Positions 7,723 through 14,632 of a stretch of 22,761 nucleotides of DNA are shown one piece after another (within the stretch, counting starts at the first letter, position 1; each line of letters starts with the position of its first letter). The stretch spans positions 1 through 22,761 of the IMG/VR virus record IMGVR_UViG_3300025401_000105; one strand, written 5' to 3'. The DNA is from a virus. The translations under genes and the position numbers were made by a program. The notes under the pieces are model-generated. The model was given only the letters and a program-made list of their open reading frames with translations. It was not told where the DNA came from and did not search any database.

Positions 7723-9597
7723 TCAGATCTCACAAGCGCCCGCTGTACAAGCTAGTTGCTGCGCGCCTTCGACGTTGTCTGTGTTTTCGATGAACGCTTC
7801 CCAGTCGATTTTGGGCTGCTTGGCTTTGAGCTCTTCATACTCTTCTTTGGTGCACTCTTCGTACGGGGCTTGGCGATACGTTCCTCCGTCATAGGGAAGA
7901 TAGGAAACACCAGAGATTTCGTCGAAGTTTTCCCACGTCCACGCTCCGACGCTTGGCCAGTCTTTTTCTTCGACTGAAATGGTGACGCTGGGCTTGTGCT
8001 CGCACCAGTATCTTTGGTATGTGAGCCAGAGCGCAAGGTGGCTCTGCGGCGTGACGTCGGCACGGGTAATACCGGCAGGAGCTTTTTGAGGAAAGGAGAA
8101 AACAATCGTTTGATCAGGTTTGTAAACACATGGTTCATAGGGCACTCCTTGTTCAATTAAAAATTGTGTTAGAGGGTCTTTCTTATCGCCTCTAACTCGT
8201 CTGACATAGTATTTACTGTGTCTTGGATGGATTCCAGAAGCCGAGTCAACGAGCTGTGATACTGTTCCGGAAGGCTTAACGCAAGTGATAGCTGCGCTTG
8301 TAGGAACTCCAAGTTTAGCAGCCCACTCTGTATTTGTTGCTCTAGCCATTTCTCGTAGCTCGCTGAGGATAGCATTTAATTTGTCTCCTTGTTTTGTGAG
8401 AAGGGGATTATCATAGATTCCAGTGAGGGAGACACCCAAAAGCCGTTCCTCTTCAGTATTTCTCTGCCACACCTTCCGCAGATAGGGGAACTTTGTGAAG
8501 GTAGACTGGATGGTACCAAGGATAGTGGCGAGGCGCACTTTGCGCAATAAAGTCTCGAGTGTGTCGTCATGTCTTACTACTGCCTCTGTTAGATTACAAA
8601 ACTGATAGGGGCGCAGAATAATTTCGGAGCAAGGATTCGTACCAAACTCAAAATTAGGATCGCGATGACCATACTTGGCAACAGTTTTCTTAGCAGCTTC
8701 GCGATTAAAAATGCCACGCTCACCGGAATGACTATTATACAAACTAAGCCATTCTTCCATAAATTTTCCCACTGTTGGGGTTTCATTGTAAACCGCTGAA
8801 TTGTTCGCAAGCGCGCGATGCGGCGCCGTTTCCCACCATGGTCCCGCTTTGGCATGTCGAATCCTTTCATCATCCAAATCAGATAACGAGATCATTGCAG
8901 AGCGACGCACGCCACCCACTACAACAACTTCACCGATTTTGCACATTAGATCATGGCATTCTAAAGAATGCAAACGACGACCTTTTGCGCTTTTAAATAT
9001 GGCTACAACAAACTCAAACAAATCGATTAGTGGTTGCGGCCCTGAAGCTCTTCCACCAAATGTTTTGAGTCTTGCTCCCGCAGGTCTAACGTTGCTAACG
9101 TCCCACTTTGGAATTTCTCCTGCCCAGAGGTGGGCGAGTAGGAGTCGCAAAGACTTTGCCCATCCTTCTTTGGAGTCATGTACTGCGATTGTGTGCTCGG
9201 AATCAAACAAGTTTTCTGGCACTTCTGGCAGGTGGTTAATGTACTTGGATTCAACTGAGAATCCAACACCAGTTCCGCAAAGCAAAATGAACATCGCTTC
9301 GTCAAAGCTCTTGGGGTCATCCACTGGCATATAGCTGCAGTTATAGACGCAAGTATTGTCACGATCAGCACTCTTTCCTGCCGTCATCATGGCACGCATG
9401 GACGGCATCAATTCTAGGTTATGGATAGCATCAAATAATTCATGTTTTAATTCTTCGTCTTGGGCAATCGCTGGGGTACGGGTAAAAATATAATCCACAA
9501 AACGGTTAACTGTTTCTGCCCATGTTTCTCTACGTTTTTTCTCATCTACAAATCGGGCATATCTACTGGCGGCAATGTACTCTTGATACTGATCCAT
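7723..9597 (-). CDS. nrdJ: Adenosylcobalamin-dependent (class II) ribonucleotide reductase, monomeric type
   Basis: Makes deoxyribonucleotides for phage DNA synthesis using a B12-derived radical. 624 residues, against about 739 for the Lactobacillus monomeric enzyme. The N-terminus has the typical SRYARF and RRETWAETV blocks. The thiyl-radical cysteine is C323 in NPCSE (with N321 and E325). C334 in QFCNLTEAVV lies 11 residues later, the same spacing as C408/C419 of the Lactobacillus enzyme. C87 in NTCVYNC is the likely partner of the active-site disulfide. The C-terminal shuttle pair is C617/C622 in ACTAGACEI. No separate small subunit or activase is present, which fits class II. The start has only a weak upstream AGAG. 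The gene follows a terminator, so it heads a two-gene unit with the DUF1289 protein. Confidence 0.95.
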   Translation of the reverse strand: MDQYQEYIAASRYARFVDEKKRRETWAETVNRFVDYIFTRTPAIAQDEELKHELFDAIHNLELMPSMRAMMTAGKSADRDNTCVYNCSYMPVDDPKSFDEAMFILLCGTGVGFSVESKYINHLPEVPENLFDSEHTIAVHDSKEGWAKSLRLLLAHLWAGEIPKWDVSNVRPAGARLKTFGGRASGPQPLIDLFEFVVAIFKSAKGRRLHSLECHDLMCKIGEVVVVGGVRRSAMISLSDLDDERIRHAKAGPWWETAPHRALANNSAVYNETPTVGKFMEEWLSLYNSHSGERGIFNREAAKKTVAKYGHRDPNFEFGTNPCSEIILRPYQFCNLTEAVVRHDDTLETLLRKVRLATILGTIQSTFTKFPYLRKVWQRNTEEERLLGVSLTGIYDNPLLTKQGDKLNAILSELREMARATNTEWAAKLGVPTSAAITCVKPSGTVSQLVDSASGIHPRHSKYYVRRVRGDKKDPLTQFLIEQGVPYEPCVYKPDQTIVFSFPQKAPAGITRADVTPQSHLALWLTYQRYWCEHKPSVTISVEEKDWPSVGAWTWENFDEISGVSYLPYDGGTYRQAPYEECTKEEYEELKAKQPKIDWEAFIENTDNVEGAQQLACTAGACEI

Positions 9598-9626
9598 TTA
9601 TTGTTTTTCTCTAGTTATGGGTTGAT

Positions 9627-9662
9627 AAAAAAGGGAGGCCGCAGTTTCTACGGACACTCCCC
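9627..9662 (-). terminator. Rho-independent terminator after the SSB gene
   Basis: On the minus strand GGGAG / CTCCC and an inner CCGTAG / CTGCGG (one U-G pair, AAA loop) form a two-part stem with a small internal bulge, followed by six T (9632 to 9627). It separates the SSB unit from the reductase. Confidence 0.85.
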
Positions 9663-9678
9663 TGTACTACTAAACTAC

Positions 9679-10197
9679 TTAAATTGCGAAATCTGCTGCT
9701 GCGGATGTTGCTCCGCCTAACTTCTCACCGTCTTCTAATTTCTGGACGTTGTTTAATCCTGCTGCGATACCCTTGGAACCGCTTGCATCGTATGGGTACA
9801 AGGTGATTGACGCACGACCAAAGCAGCCGCTGTAAAACTCTTCCTTGTCCATGATTGGATTTAGATCAGCGTCAACGATACCGGGCTTCTCACCAGCGTT
9901 AGCGTTAATAAAATAATGGCCAGCGTATACTGGATCATCTTTCTCCGCGTCGCCATCACGCAATCCACCTTTAAGATTCTTAGGCACGCTGCCACCAAAG
10001 TAAGTAGCGTTAGCTTGCTTAGTCTCTTCGAATGCTTTGTTAAAACGGGTGATTGTGTCTTTATCAGACTTAGGGATTAGGATTGATACAGAATACTTCA
10101 AAGAACCGTTCAATGTCTCAGCTGGTTCAAATACGTGAACGAATGAGAAACGAACTTTGCCAGTTACAAACTTGGTCTTTACTGATTTAACTGCCAT
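9679..10197 (-). CDS. Single-stranded DNA-binding protein, DUF2815 (gp2.5-like)
   Basis: 172 residues of the DUF2815 family, phage ssDNA-binding proteins with an OB fold related to T7 gp2.5. Family traits: an N-terminal TGKVRFSF strand, LKYSVSILIPKSD, the P-x-Y-x-G-x-Y-F-I-N-A block around the middle, and YSGCFGRASITLYPYD near the C-terminus. The tail is Ala/Gly-rich and ends ADFAI; it lacks the strongly acidic end of T7 gp2.5, though the near-terminal Asp-Phe may serve. The start has AAAGG upstream. It would coat unwound template for the polymerase and primase-helicase in this window. It is the last gene before a terminator. Confidence 0.85.
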   Translation of the reverse strand: MAVKSVKTKFVTGKVRFSFVHVFEPAETLNGSLKYSVSILIPKSDKDTITRFNKAFEETKQANATYFGGSVPKNLKGGLRDGDAEKDDPVYAGHYFINANAGEKPGIVDADLNPIMDKEEFYSGCFGRASITLYPYDASGSKGIAAGLNNVQKLEDGEKLGGATSAAADFAI

Positions 10198-10260
10198 AAT
10201 GATTTTTACCTTTTTACATTTTTAGTGATGGGATTTATAGGGCCCCAATCGTTTCCCTTA

Positions 10261-10518
10261 CTACGCGTCGTACAGTATACCATGCGCCGCTAAAGCCTGC
10301 CGCATCGCTAGTGCATTCATAAAGTCTGCATGAATGCCCTTGTCTTCCAATAATTCAGGCTCTTCGAAGATCATATCAGTAATTTCTTCAATGTGCAATC
10401 TAAGCTGGTGCACGCCTTCGCGCTCTTTGCCACCTACTAAACCATCAAAATCTTTGTAGAATTTATTAACTAAAATGTCGGGTACTTCAAACTCTGAATC
10501 ACTGTATTTAACCAACAT
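10261..10518 (-). CDS. Hypothetical acidic protein, 85 residues
   Basis: Not recognised. It is acidic and probably mostly helical (EEITDMIFEEPELLED in the centre), with no cysteines, membrane segment or obvious motif. The start has AAGGA five bases upstream, placed right after the stop of the 49-residue membrane protein gene, so the genes are clearly in one unit. It sits between the DUF2800 nuclease and the SSB, which suggests a replication or recombination accessory role; that is inference from position only. Confidence 0.8.
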   Translation of the reverse strand: MLVKYSDSEFEVPDILVNKFYKDFDGLVGGKEREGVHQLRLHIEEITDMIFEEPELLEDKGIHADFMNALAMRQALAAHGILYDA

Positions 10519-10529
10519 TGGTGTCCTTC

Positions 10530-10679
10530 TTATAATTGTAATGTCACCATAACGAGGCCTACGTTACCTAGGGCATACCCTAAGAACGAGATGCCCATGC
10601 CAATCTGGCCCTTTATAAAAAATTGAATTGCCACAAATGTGTACACACAACCAATAAAACCAATTAACCATGCGTTCAT
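10530..10679 (-). CDS. 49-residue membrane protein (two predicted helices)
   Basis: A short gene filling the space between two larger ones. The ATG at 10679 overlaps the TGA of the DUF2800 gene (ATGA), and its TAA is followed at once by the ribosome-binding site of the next gene. The protein has two hydrophobic stretches, residues ~3-22 and ~27-48, joined by a short IKGQ turn, so it is probably a helical hairpin in the inner membrane. Small size and two helices are compatible with a holin or with a host-membrane modifier, but its place in the replication region does not favour lysis. Family not recognised. Confidence 0.75.
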   Translation of the reverse strand: MNAWLIGFIGCVYTFVAIQFFIKGQIGMGISFLGYALGNVGLVMVTLQL

Positions 10680-11830
10680 GCGAAATCATCCTTTGCGGTT
10701 TCTTTGACACGCACTAGTTTTGGTGATCCTTCTGGGCGCTGTATCAAGCTGCTTAATATGTTGCTAATGTGATTCTTGGGACCGAGCTTTTCAAGCGCGG
10801 TAATTGGCTTGAGCTTGCTTGGCTCCAAGATATCTTGCTCTTTAAATCCATGCTCAAGCAGCACCGTAGCAGCTAACGCTTTGTCTGTGATGGTGCGGTG
10901 CGTTATTGATGTGCCGAGTTTATAGCCGGGCGGAATAATGTTTTCTTGAATCGCCTTGTTCAGTGCGTAATCTTCTACATCAGCAGCCCATGTACGCAGG
11001 CTCTGCGCTTTACTTAAGACTTGGGCGACTTCTTCTTCGTCGAGGAGCGCTGGTGTCCTAAACTCCATTCTTGCGAGCTCCGAGTTGAAGTCGGCTCGCG
11101 CTCTGCACTGCGCTTTGGCTTTGCAGAACTGGCACCATTCGCCGGGGAGGAACTCACCGCTGCCTGCCCACGCTTTTTTGGCTTTGGCTTTGACGTAGTA
11201 GTTGGCCCATTCGAGTAACTTACTGAGGCTTGTCCCGTCGGTACTGATACTGTCAAGTCGGGGCTGGTGGATCGTGTAACTGACTTCACGTATGTCCGGC
11301 CATTCTTCTTTGAACTTAGACCACGCGCCGAGCGCGTAGAGGCGGAGCTGGGGGTTGTCTTGGGCGTGGATGGGGATGCCTTTTCCGAACTTAAGATCCA
11401 CAACTCTAATTGAGTGTTTCGAAAGGATGACGACGTCTGCAGTACCAAAGCCGTCAGGAACCCAGTCACTAAAATCCACACGCTGTTCAAAGAGCGGAAC
11501 ATCACCTTCACCAATTTGAGAACGAACATACAAAACGTAATTATCGACGTTAGCCTCGAAATCGGCCTGCTCATTGGATGTATAACTTTGGTAGATTGGG
11601 TGGGTTTTGATGATCTCATATTCGCGCTCATATTCGTCATGGCCTATTTGATTAAATTGCAATCGTAATCTAATTTCGCTCAGGCTGTGGGCCAAAGTTC
11701 CCTCGGCGGAAAAATCAAATGCGCCTTTAGGTTTCTTTTGTTCTGGTAGGGTTGCCTCGAGTCGGGCAGATGGGGTGCACATCATCCATCGTTTTGATCC
11801 TGATGCGGATAACAAGGCGTGAGCAGTCAA
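10676..11830 (-). CDS. DUF2800 PD-(D/E)XK nuclease, Cas4/RecB-like, with probable Fe-S cluster
   Basis: 384 residues. The DUF2800 opening HALLSASGSKRWMMCTPSARLE is present in full, followed by AEGTLAH. Nuclease residues: D132 in GTADVV, D145-x-K147 in VVDLKFGK, then Q-L-R-L-Y-A-L-G. Four cysteines, C18 and C233-x2-C236-x5-C242, match the split Fe-S clamp of AddB/Cas4-type exonucleases. It probably processes DNA ends in phage replication or recombination, beside the SSB. The start is TTG at 11830: there is no ATG in frame, AAGGA is 7 bases upstream, and the family opening begins at residue 4. It is the first gene downstream of promoter-like motif copy 1. Confidence 0.88.
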   Translation of the reverse strand: MTAHALLSASGSKRWMMCTPSARLEATLPEQKKPKGAFDFSAEGTLAHSLSEIRLRLQFNQIGHDEYEREYEIIKTHPIYQSYTSNEQADFEANVDNYVLYVRSQIGEGDVPLFEQRVDFSDWVPDGFGTADVVILSKHSIRVVDLKFGKGIPIHAQDNPQLRLYALGAWSKFKEEWPDIREVSYTIHQPRLDSISTDGTSLSKLLEWANYYVKAKAKKAWAGSGEFLPGEWCQFCKAKAQCRARADFNSELARMEFRTPALLDEEEVAQVLSKAQSLRTWAADVEDYALNKAIQENIIPPGYKLGTSITHRTITDKALAATVLLEHGFKEQDILEPSKLKPITALEKLGPKNHISNILSSLIQRPEGSPKLVRVKETAKDDFA

Positions 11831-11864
11831 AATTTTTTCCTTTTTACAATTTTTCGTGGGGTAT

Positions 11865-11879
11865 CTTTACTAATGCAAA
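11865..11879 (-). promoter_or_regulatory. Promoter-like motif, copy 1 (before DUF2800 unit)
   Basis: The minus strand reads TTTGCATTAGTAAAG, identical over all 15 bases to copy 4. It begins in the T-tract of the terminator at 11878-11906 and lies ~35 bases before the TTG start of the nuclease gene. A new transcript starting here, just after the previous one ends, is the simplest reading. Confidence 0.5.
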
Positions 11880-11906
11880 AAAGGCAGCCTTTTGAGCCGC
11901 CTTTTT
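11878..11906 (-). terminator. Rho-independent terminator after the terminase-like gene
   Basis: On the minus strand AAAAAGGCGGC / GCTGCCTTTTT forms an 11-bp stem with one G-U pair and a 7-base loop, flanked by A and T runs, so it could also work on the other strand. It ends the unit carrying the DUF6321 and terminase-like genes. Confidence 0.85.
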
Positions 11907-11929
11907 GTAAAAAACCTAAAAATAAATAA

Positions 11930-12325
11930 TTAAGACTTAAGGGCGGAAATTAAATCGGCGATTTCTTTATTAAAATCCACCGCAATTTCTTGTTTAATAT
12001 TTTGTTTAACATCCATACGGTCTTTGTAGTCTTCGGGATATTGTCCCCGTAACGCAATTTCTGCAACGCGGGAATTAAATGCGCGATTGTCAATGTTCGC
12101 TAACATCATGTTTTCCCAGTATGCTTGGCCGTAGGTTGTTGCCATAGACATGGTCTCGGCAAAAAACTCATCGTCTTTTTTAAGGCGTGCAGCAACGTCT
12201 TTGCTGATGCCAATTGCGGCGTACATGGCTTTTTGAGATGCGCCCTGTTTACCTAGTTCTAAAACGGTCTCAGCCATTTCCTTGGTAAATGTTTTTTTGT
12301 TTGGGGGTGACTTCTTAGCTACCAC
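11930..12325 (-). CDS. Terminase small subunit-like DNA-binding protein
   Basis: 131 residues. The N-terminal half looks like a helix-turn-helix (GASQKAMYAAIGISKDVAARL). The middle has the YWENMMLANIDNRAFNSRVAEIAL and R-G-Q-Y-P-x-D-Y-K-D steps seen in small terminases of several phage groups, and the C-terminus ends in an acidic helix (VDFNKEIADLISALK). Small terminases recognise phage DNA for packaging. The start is GTG at 12325 with AAAAGG upstream; it overlaps the preceding gene by 11 bases. Its position in a leftward early-type cluster, away from the rightward structural genes, is unusual. A different DNA-binding role (replication or regulation) remains possible, and no large terminase is in the window. 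Confidence 0.5.
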   Translation of the reverse strand: MVAKKSPPNKKTFTKEMAETVLELGKQGASQKAMYAAIGISKDVAARLKKDDEFFAETMSMATTYGQAYWENMMLANIDNRAFNSRVAEIALRGQYPEDYKDRMDVKQNIKQEIAVDFNKEIADLISALKS

Positions 12326-12746
12326 ATTTCCACCTTTTTAGTGCTGCTGCTTTGCGTGTTGGTTTACCATTCTCGTCCTTCATCGGACCGGGCACGCCAG
12401 ACATGCGAGCGCAGAATGATTTTTTACGAGAACCGCCCTCTGGTTGAGGAGCTTTTAGATGACTGCCGTTTTTGGCATTGTAGGCTTTGCGGCCAGCTGC
12501 TGTCATGCCAGCACCTTCTTTGGTGCTCAAATAATGACGACCTTCACCCTTAGTTGTTTTAGCGATTGGCTTGTCGTGTTTTACTGACCCGCCTGTAGCC
12601 TTCTTGGCTGTCTTGGCAGAATCAATAAATGCTTGTTTGGTTGGCGCACCAGCTGTGCCGGGCTTACGCATATGTTCGCCAGAGCCACGTGCTATACGTT
12701 CCCTCTTTTTTTGAATATTTGCATAGAGTCCGGGTTTGGTGGCCAT
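12315..12746 (-). CDS. DUF6321-like basic protein
   Basis: 143 residues, strongly basic. The opening KPGLYANIQKKRERIARGSG and the later GRKAYNAKNGSHLKAPQPEG and KKSFCARM-x-G blocks, ending in R-W-K-C, are characteristic of a small family (DUF6321) in phages and large algal viruses. Function unknown; the repeated K/R/G patches suggest nucleic-acid binding or a packaged protein. A central GGSVKH resembles the GG-x-V punctuation in the polyvalent virion protein at 2064-5516. AAAGG before the ATG overlaps the stop of the preceding gene. Confidence 0.85.
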   Translation of the reverse strand: MATKPGLYANIQKKRERIARGSGEHMRKPGTAGAPTKQAFIDSAKTAKKATGGSVKHDKPIAKTTKGEGRHYLSTKEGAGMTAAGRKAYNAKNGSHLKAPQPEGGSRKKSFCARMSGVPGPMKDENGKPTRKAAALKRWKCGS

Positions 12747-12755
12747 GGTGTACCT

Positions 12756-13007
12756 TTAAAATATAACGCTAACGCCAGAACGCTTGAGCTTTAAAACTTC
12801 TTCGCGTTGGGCATCGCTTACAAACTTGTTGATTTCAATGGCTTTGTCAATGACTTCATCCATTGTGGGGAATTTTGGTGCTAGCTCTGTGATTTCTTTA
12901 GAGGTCTTGTTAAGTAATTCCCAAGCTGCCATGTTGGCATTGTATTGGGTCTCTAAGAAATCTTTAGCTGCGTTGAAAACGGAAAAGCGTAATTCGTATG
13001 CGTTCAT
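12756..13007 (-). CDS. Hypothetical helical protein, 83 residues
   Basis: Not recognised. Mostly predicted helix, no cysteine and no membrane segment; the N-terminal NAYELRFSVFNAAKDFLE is amphipathic. AGGAG stands 6 bases before the ATG, which overlaps the stop of the 49-codon frame upstream. It is the first full gene downstream of motif copy 2, and leads into the DUF6321 and terminase-like genes. Confidence 0.85.
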   Translation of the reverse strand: MNAYELRFSVFNAAKDFLETQYNANMAAWELLNKTSKEITELAPKFPTMDEVIDKAIEINKFVSDAQREEVLKLKRSGVSVIF

Positions 13008-13153
13008 GTATTTCTCCTGTGTGTATAGTGTGTAGGTGCTGGTCTTTCCCAGCCGTCATCCCAAACGTCTCTGGGCAAATGCAGGGCTTCTTTACGCCCG
13101 CAGGAGCGTCTCCCGACGAGTCCTATATCTACTAATGCAAATAAAGGACTCAA
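13004..13153 (-). CDS. Probable 49-residue basic protein with TTG start
   Basis: An open frame that fills the only apparent gap in this operon. It runs from a TTG at 13153, just after the TAG of the previous gene, to a TGA that overlaps the next ATG (ATGA). Residues 29-40 (DVWDDGWERPAP) and the Arg-rich ends look protein-like. The weak site AGGG lies four bases before the TTG. No ATG or GTG is available in frame. Motif copy 2 lies inside the frame (codons 5-9). If transcription starts there, part of the frame becomes leader RNA, so the start is uncertain. Family unknown. Confidence 0.5.
   Translation of the reverse strand: MSPLFALVDIGLVGRRSCGRKEALHLPRDVWDDGWERPAPTHYTHRRNT
13127..13141 (-). 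promoter_or_regulatory. Promoter-like motif, copy 2 (before DUF6321 unit)
   Basis: The minus strand reads TTTGCATTAGTAGAT. It is flanked by a 7-bp inverted repeat, GAGTCCT / AGGACTC, with the motif in the loop. It lies ~120 bases before the ATG at 13007 and inside the 49-codon frame. Confidence 0.45.
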
Positions 13154-13159
13154 TCCGCC

Positions 13160-13411
13160 CTAGTCTGGCAGGATGATGGTTCTTTTGGGTTTTGAGGGTG
13201 GTCCAGCTTCCCGAGCCTTCTGCTCGTTTTCCATCATCTTTCTAAACATGGGCATCATCTCGTTGACAATACCCTTGGTCATTGCCTCAGCTAACAGGCG
13301 GTGCTCCATCTCCTGCTCTGCGGTTGTCTTCTTGGTTTTTTCATCAATGTTGTCAGCAATCTTGGTACTGAATTTACGATGCTTTAAAAACTGGCGAATA
13401 AAATTATCCAT
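13160..13411 (-). CDS. Hypothetical charged protein, 83 residues
   Basis: Not recognised. Highly charged helices (KKTTAEQEMEHRLLAEAM) and a Met-rich stretch, MMPMFRKMM, then a basic Pro/Lys C-terminus. No cysteines or membrane segment. GAGG lies nine bases before the ATG. The start overlaps the previous stop by 8 bases, so the gene is translated as part of the chain beginning at the sigma-like gene. Confidence 0.8.
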   Translation of the reverse strand: MDNFIRQFLKHRKFSTKIADNIDEKTKKTTAEQEMEHRLLAEAMTKGIVNEMMPMFRKMMENEQKAREAGPPSKPKRTIILPD

Positions 13412-13631
13412 TACTTGCTTCCTCGCTTGCCTTTAACGCTGCCTCTAAACCTTTTTTGGCTTGCTCGATCTGTGGGCTAACTTGAGCATGCAAGATGTTC
13501 ATCATCTCTGCCTTCATTGTAGTTGGCGCCTGTTGTGGTAAATCTAAGATGGCCATCAACACATTAAAGCCTCGAACAGTTAATTCGATTTTAATGCTCA
13601 TGTCATCTAATACATCAGTTTTATCATTCAT
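13404..13631 (-). CDS. Hypothetical helical protein, 75 residues
   Basis: Not recognised. The ATG at 13631 with AAAGG upstream is preferred over a TTG at 13661 that would overlap the previous gene by 38 bases and lacks a clear site. Sequence features: an acidic N-terminus, a hydrophobic GFNVLMAILDLP segment too short and broken to be a sure membrane helix, then an Ala/Glu-rich helix. Overlaps the upstream stop by eight bases (ATGAATGA) and the next gene by eight. Confidence 0.75.
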   Translation of the reverse strand: MNDKTDVLDDMSIKIELTVRGFNVLMAILDLPQQAPTTMKAEMMNILHAQVSPQIEQAKKGLEAALKASEEASNG

Positions 13632-13920
13632 TCTTTTTACCTTTCTTTTTGATTGGCCCAAGCACTCTTTCTCTTTCTGCGAGCTTTACTGGGTCTGTGC
13701 AATACTGATTTAATTCAAACACTCTAGCGTGCATATCCATCAACTGCCAGCAACGCATTTCATGTAGCATCTTGATGCCAAGTAAAGTGTTGCCTACTTC
13801 ATCTTCAGTCATTGGTTTTTCTGCGTCACCATGATATTTATAAAATGATTCAAGATCATCAGATGTTTGCCATACTTTATAGATGGCATCTTCCATGTCC
13901 CACGCTGTGTATTTTTTCAT
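13624..13920 (-). CDS. Hypothetical protein, 98 residues
   Basis: Not recognised. The ATG at 13920 is chosen because GAGGAG is eight bases upstream and the ATG overlaps the previous TGA (ATGA); a GTG three codons earlier would sit too close to that site. Helical with an acidic first half and a Lys-rich C-terminus (PIKKKGKK). Trp and Tyr are common near the N-terminus. It follows the DUF3310 gene and may act with it, but nothing in the sequence shows how. Confidence 0.8.
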   Translation of the reverse strand: MKKYTAWDMEDAIYKVWQTSDDLESFYKYHGDAEKPMTEDEVGNTLLGIKMLHEMRCWQLMDMHARVFELNQYCTDPVKLAERERVLGPIKKKGKKNE

Positions 13921-14156
13921 CTGCCGCACTCCTCTTTAATTTTGTTTGCTATAGATGGTGATCGCTTTTCAATTTCTCTACGAATGTACCACTCTGCCTT
14001 GCGTAAGTCTTCCAAGGCATCATCTTTTAAATCAGCGCGCCAAATATATTTGATCGCGTTGCCAAGATTAAAACCCATGTGCTCAGTAATCTGAATACAA
14101 TCGATGCCTGATGGATGGCTGGTGTAGTGTTTAGGTTTGTTCACTGCGTCGTGCAT
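13917..14156 (-). CDS. DUF3310 protein
   Basis: 79 residues with the full DUF3310 pattern: VNKPKHY, then G-I-D-C-I-x-I-T-E-H-M, F-N-L-G-N-A-I-K-Y-I-W-R, and EDLRKAEWYI. The family is very common in phages and is sometimes labelled a putative nucleotide kinase, but no P-loop is visible and the activity is not established. GGAG lies five bases before the ATG. Overlaps the previous gene by 26 bases and the next by 4. Confidence 0.92.
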   Translation of the reverse strand: MHDAVNKPKHYTSHPSGIDCIQITEHMGFNLGNAIKYIWRADLKDDALEDLRKAEWYIRREIEKRSPSIANKIKEECGR

Positions 14157-14322
14157 GCTTTCTCCTTAATTCGCTTTCTACAGCATTTACTTCTTCAATT
14201 GTTTCACAAACCCATAATGTTGTTATGTCGGGGTATTGGCTAGTGTCGATATCTTCAACGCCTGTCAATGTTTCAATAACTGGGTAGCCTTTGTAGTTTC
14301 TTTCAATAACAAAATGACTCAC
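14131..14322 (-). CDS. Hypothetical protein, 63 residues
   Basis: Not recognised. Starts with GTG at 14322, overlapping the TGA of the sigma-like gene (GTGA), with AAGGA nine bases upstream. The first half has beta-prone stretches (GYPVIETLTG), the middle a hydrophobic TTLWVCETIEEV, and the last third is a charged helix. The overlap with DUF3310 (26 bases) is short enough for both to be real. Confidence 0.75.
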   Translation of the reverse strand: MSHFVIERNYKGYPVIETLTGVEDIDTSQYPDITTLWVCETIEEVNAVESELRRKHARRSEQT

Positions 14323-14630
14323 AGTTTTAGTTCCTTTTTAATAAACTCTACACCTTTTGCAAAATGGTAGCGCCAGTGTTTTTCTGACACACCAATTTCT
14401 GTATAAGACAAACCATCTAAAAAACTTGTTAACACAAAACGTTGTTTGACTGGCATGCGTGTTTCAATCAAGTGTCTGATGTCTTCCATGTCTTCGGGAT
14501 CCCACGGCAGCCAGCCCTCGATGATTTGATTTGACATGCCCTCCGCGTCGTCTTGCTCAATTGGATCTGGATCCTCATCAGATAAGCGCGGCGCAACAGC
14601 GTTGAGTTTGTGTTTGGTTTTTGTTCTCAT
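14319..14630 (-). CDS. Sigma-70 region 4-like transcription regulator
   Basis: 103 residues. The N-terminal half is acidic and probably disordered. Residues ~59-103 resemble sigma-70 region 4: KQRFVLTSFLDGLSYTEIG, then VSEKHWRYHFAKGVEFIKKEL. Compared with the usual pattern, about three residues are missing between the two helices of the helix-turn-helix. No region 2 is present, so it is not a complete sigma factor; a DNA-binding regulator or a partner of RNA polymerase is more likely. The ATG lies two bases after the helicase stop with no Shine-Dalgarno, and motif copy 3 ends at that stop. It heads the chain of small genes down to 13004. Confidence 0.6.
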   Translation of the reverse strand: MRTKTKHKLNAVAPRLSDEDPDPIEQDDAEGMSNQIIEGWLPWDPEDMEDIRHLIETRMPVKQRFVLTSFLDGLSYTEIGVSEKHWRYHFAKGVEFIKKELKL

Positions 14631-14632
14631 GG

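Noticed and set aside
8964-8976. Partial match AATGCAAA to the 15-bp motif, within the reductase gene
   Set aside because: Only eight consecutive bases match and it is deep inside a conserved coding region with no gene start nearby.
10222-10250. TATAAA on the minus strand before the SSB gene as a -10 box
   Set aside because: No acceptable -35 element at 16-18 bases; the gene is adequately explained as part of the nuclease unit.
13020-13120. A row of four small hairpins (GCTGG/CCAGC, CCCA/TGGG, GGGC/GCCC, GGAG/CTCC) suggesting a structured non-coding RNA
   Set aside because: Stems are only 4-5 bp and the stretch is open in a frame with protein-like content and an ATGA joint to the next gene. 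A coding explanation is simpler, though a dual role is left open.
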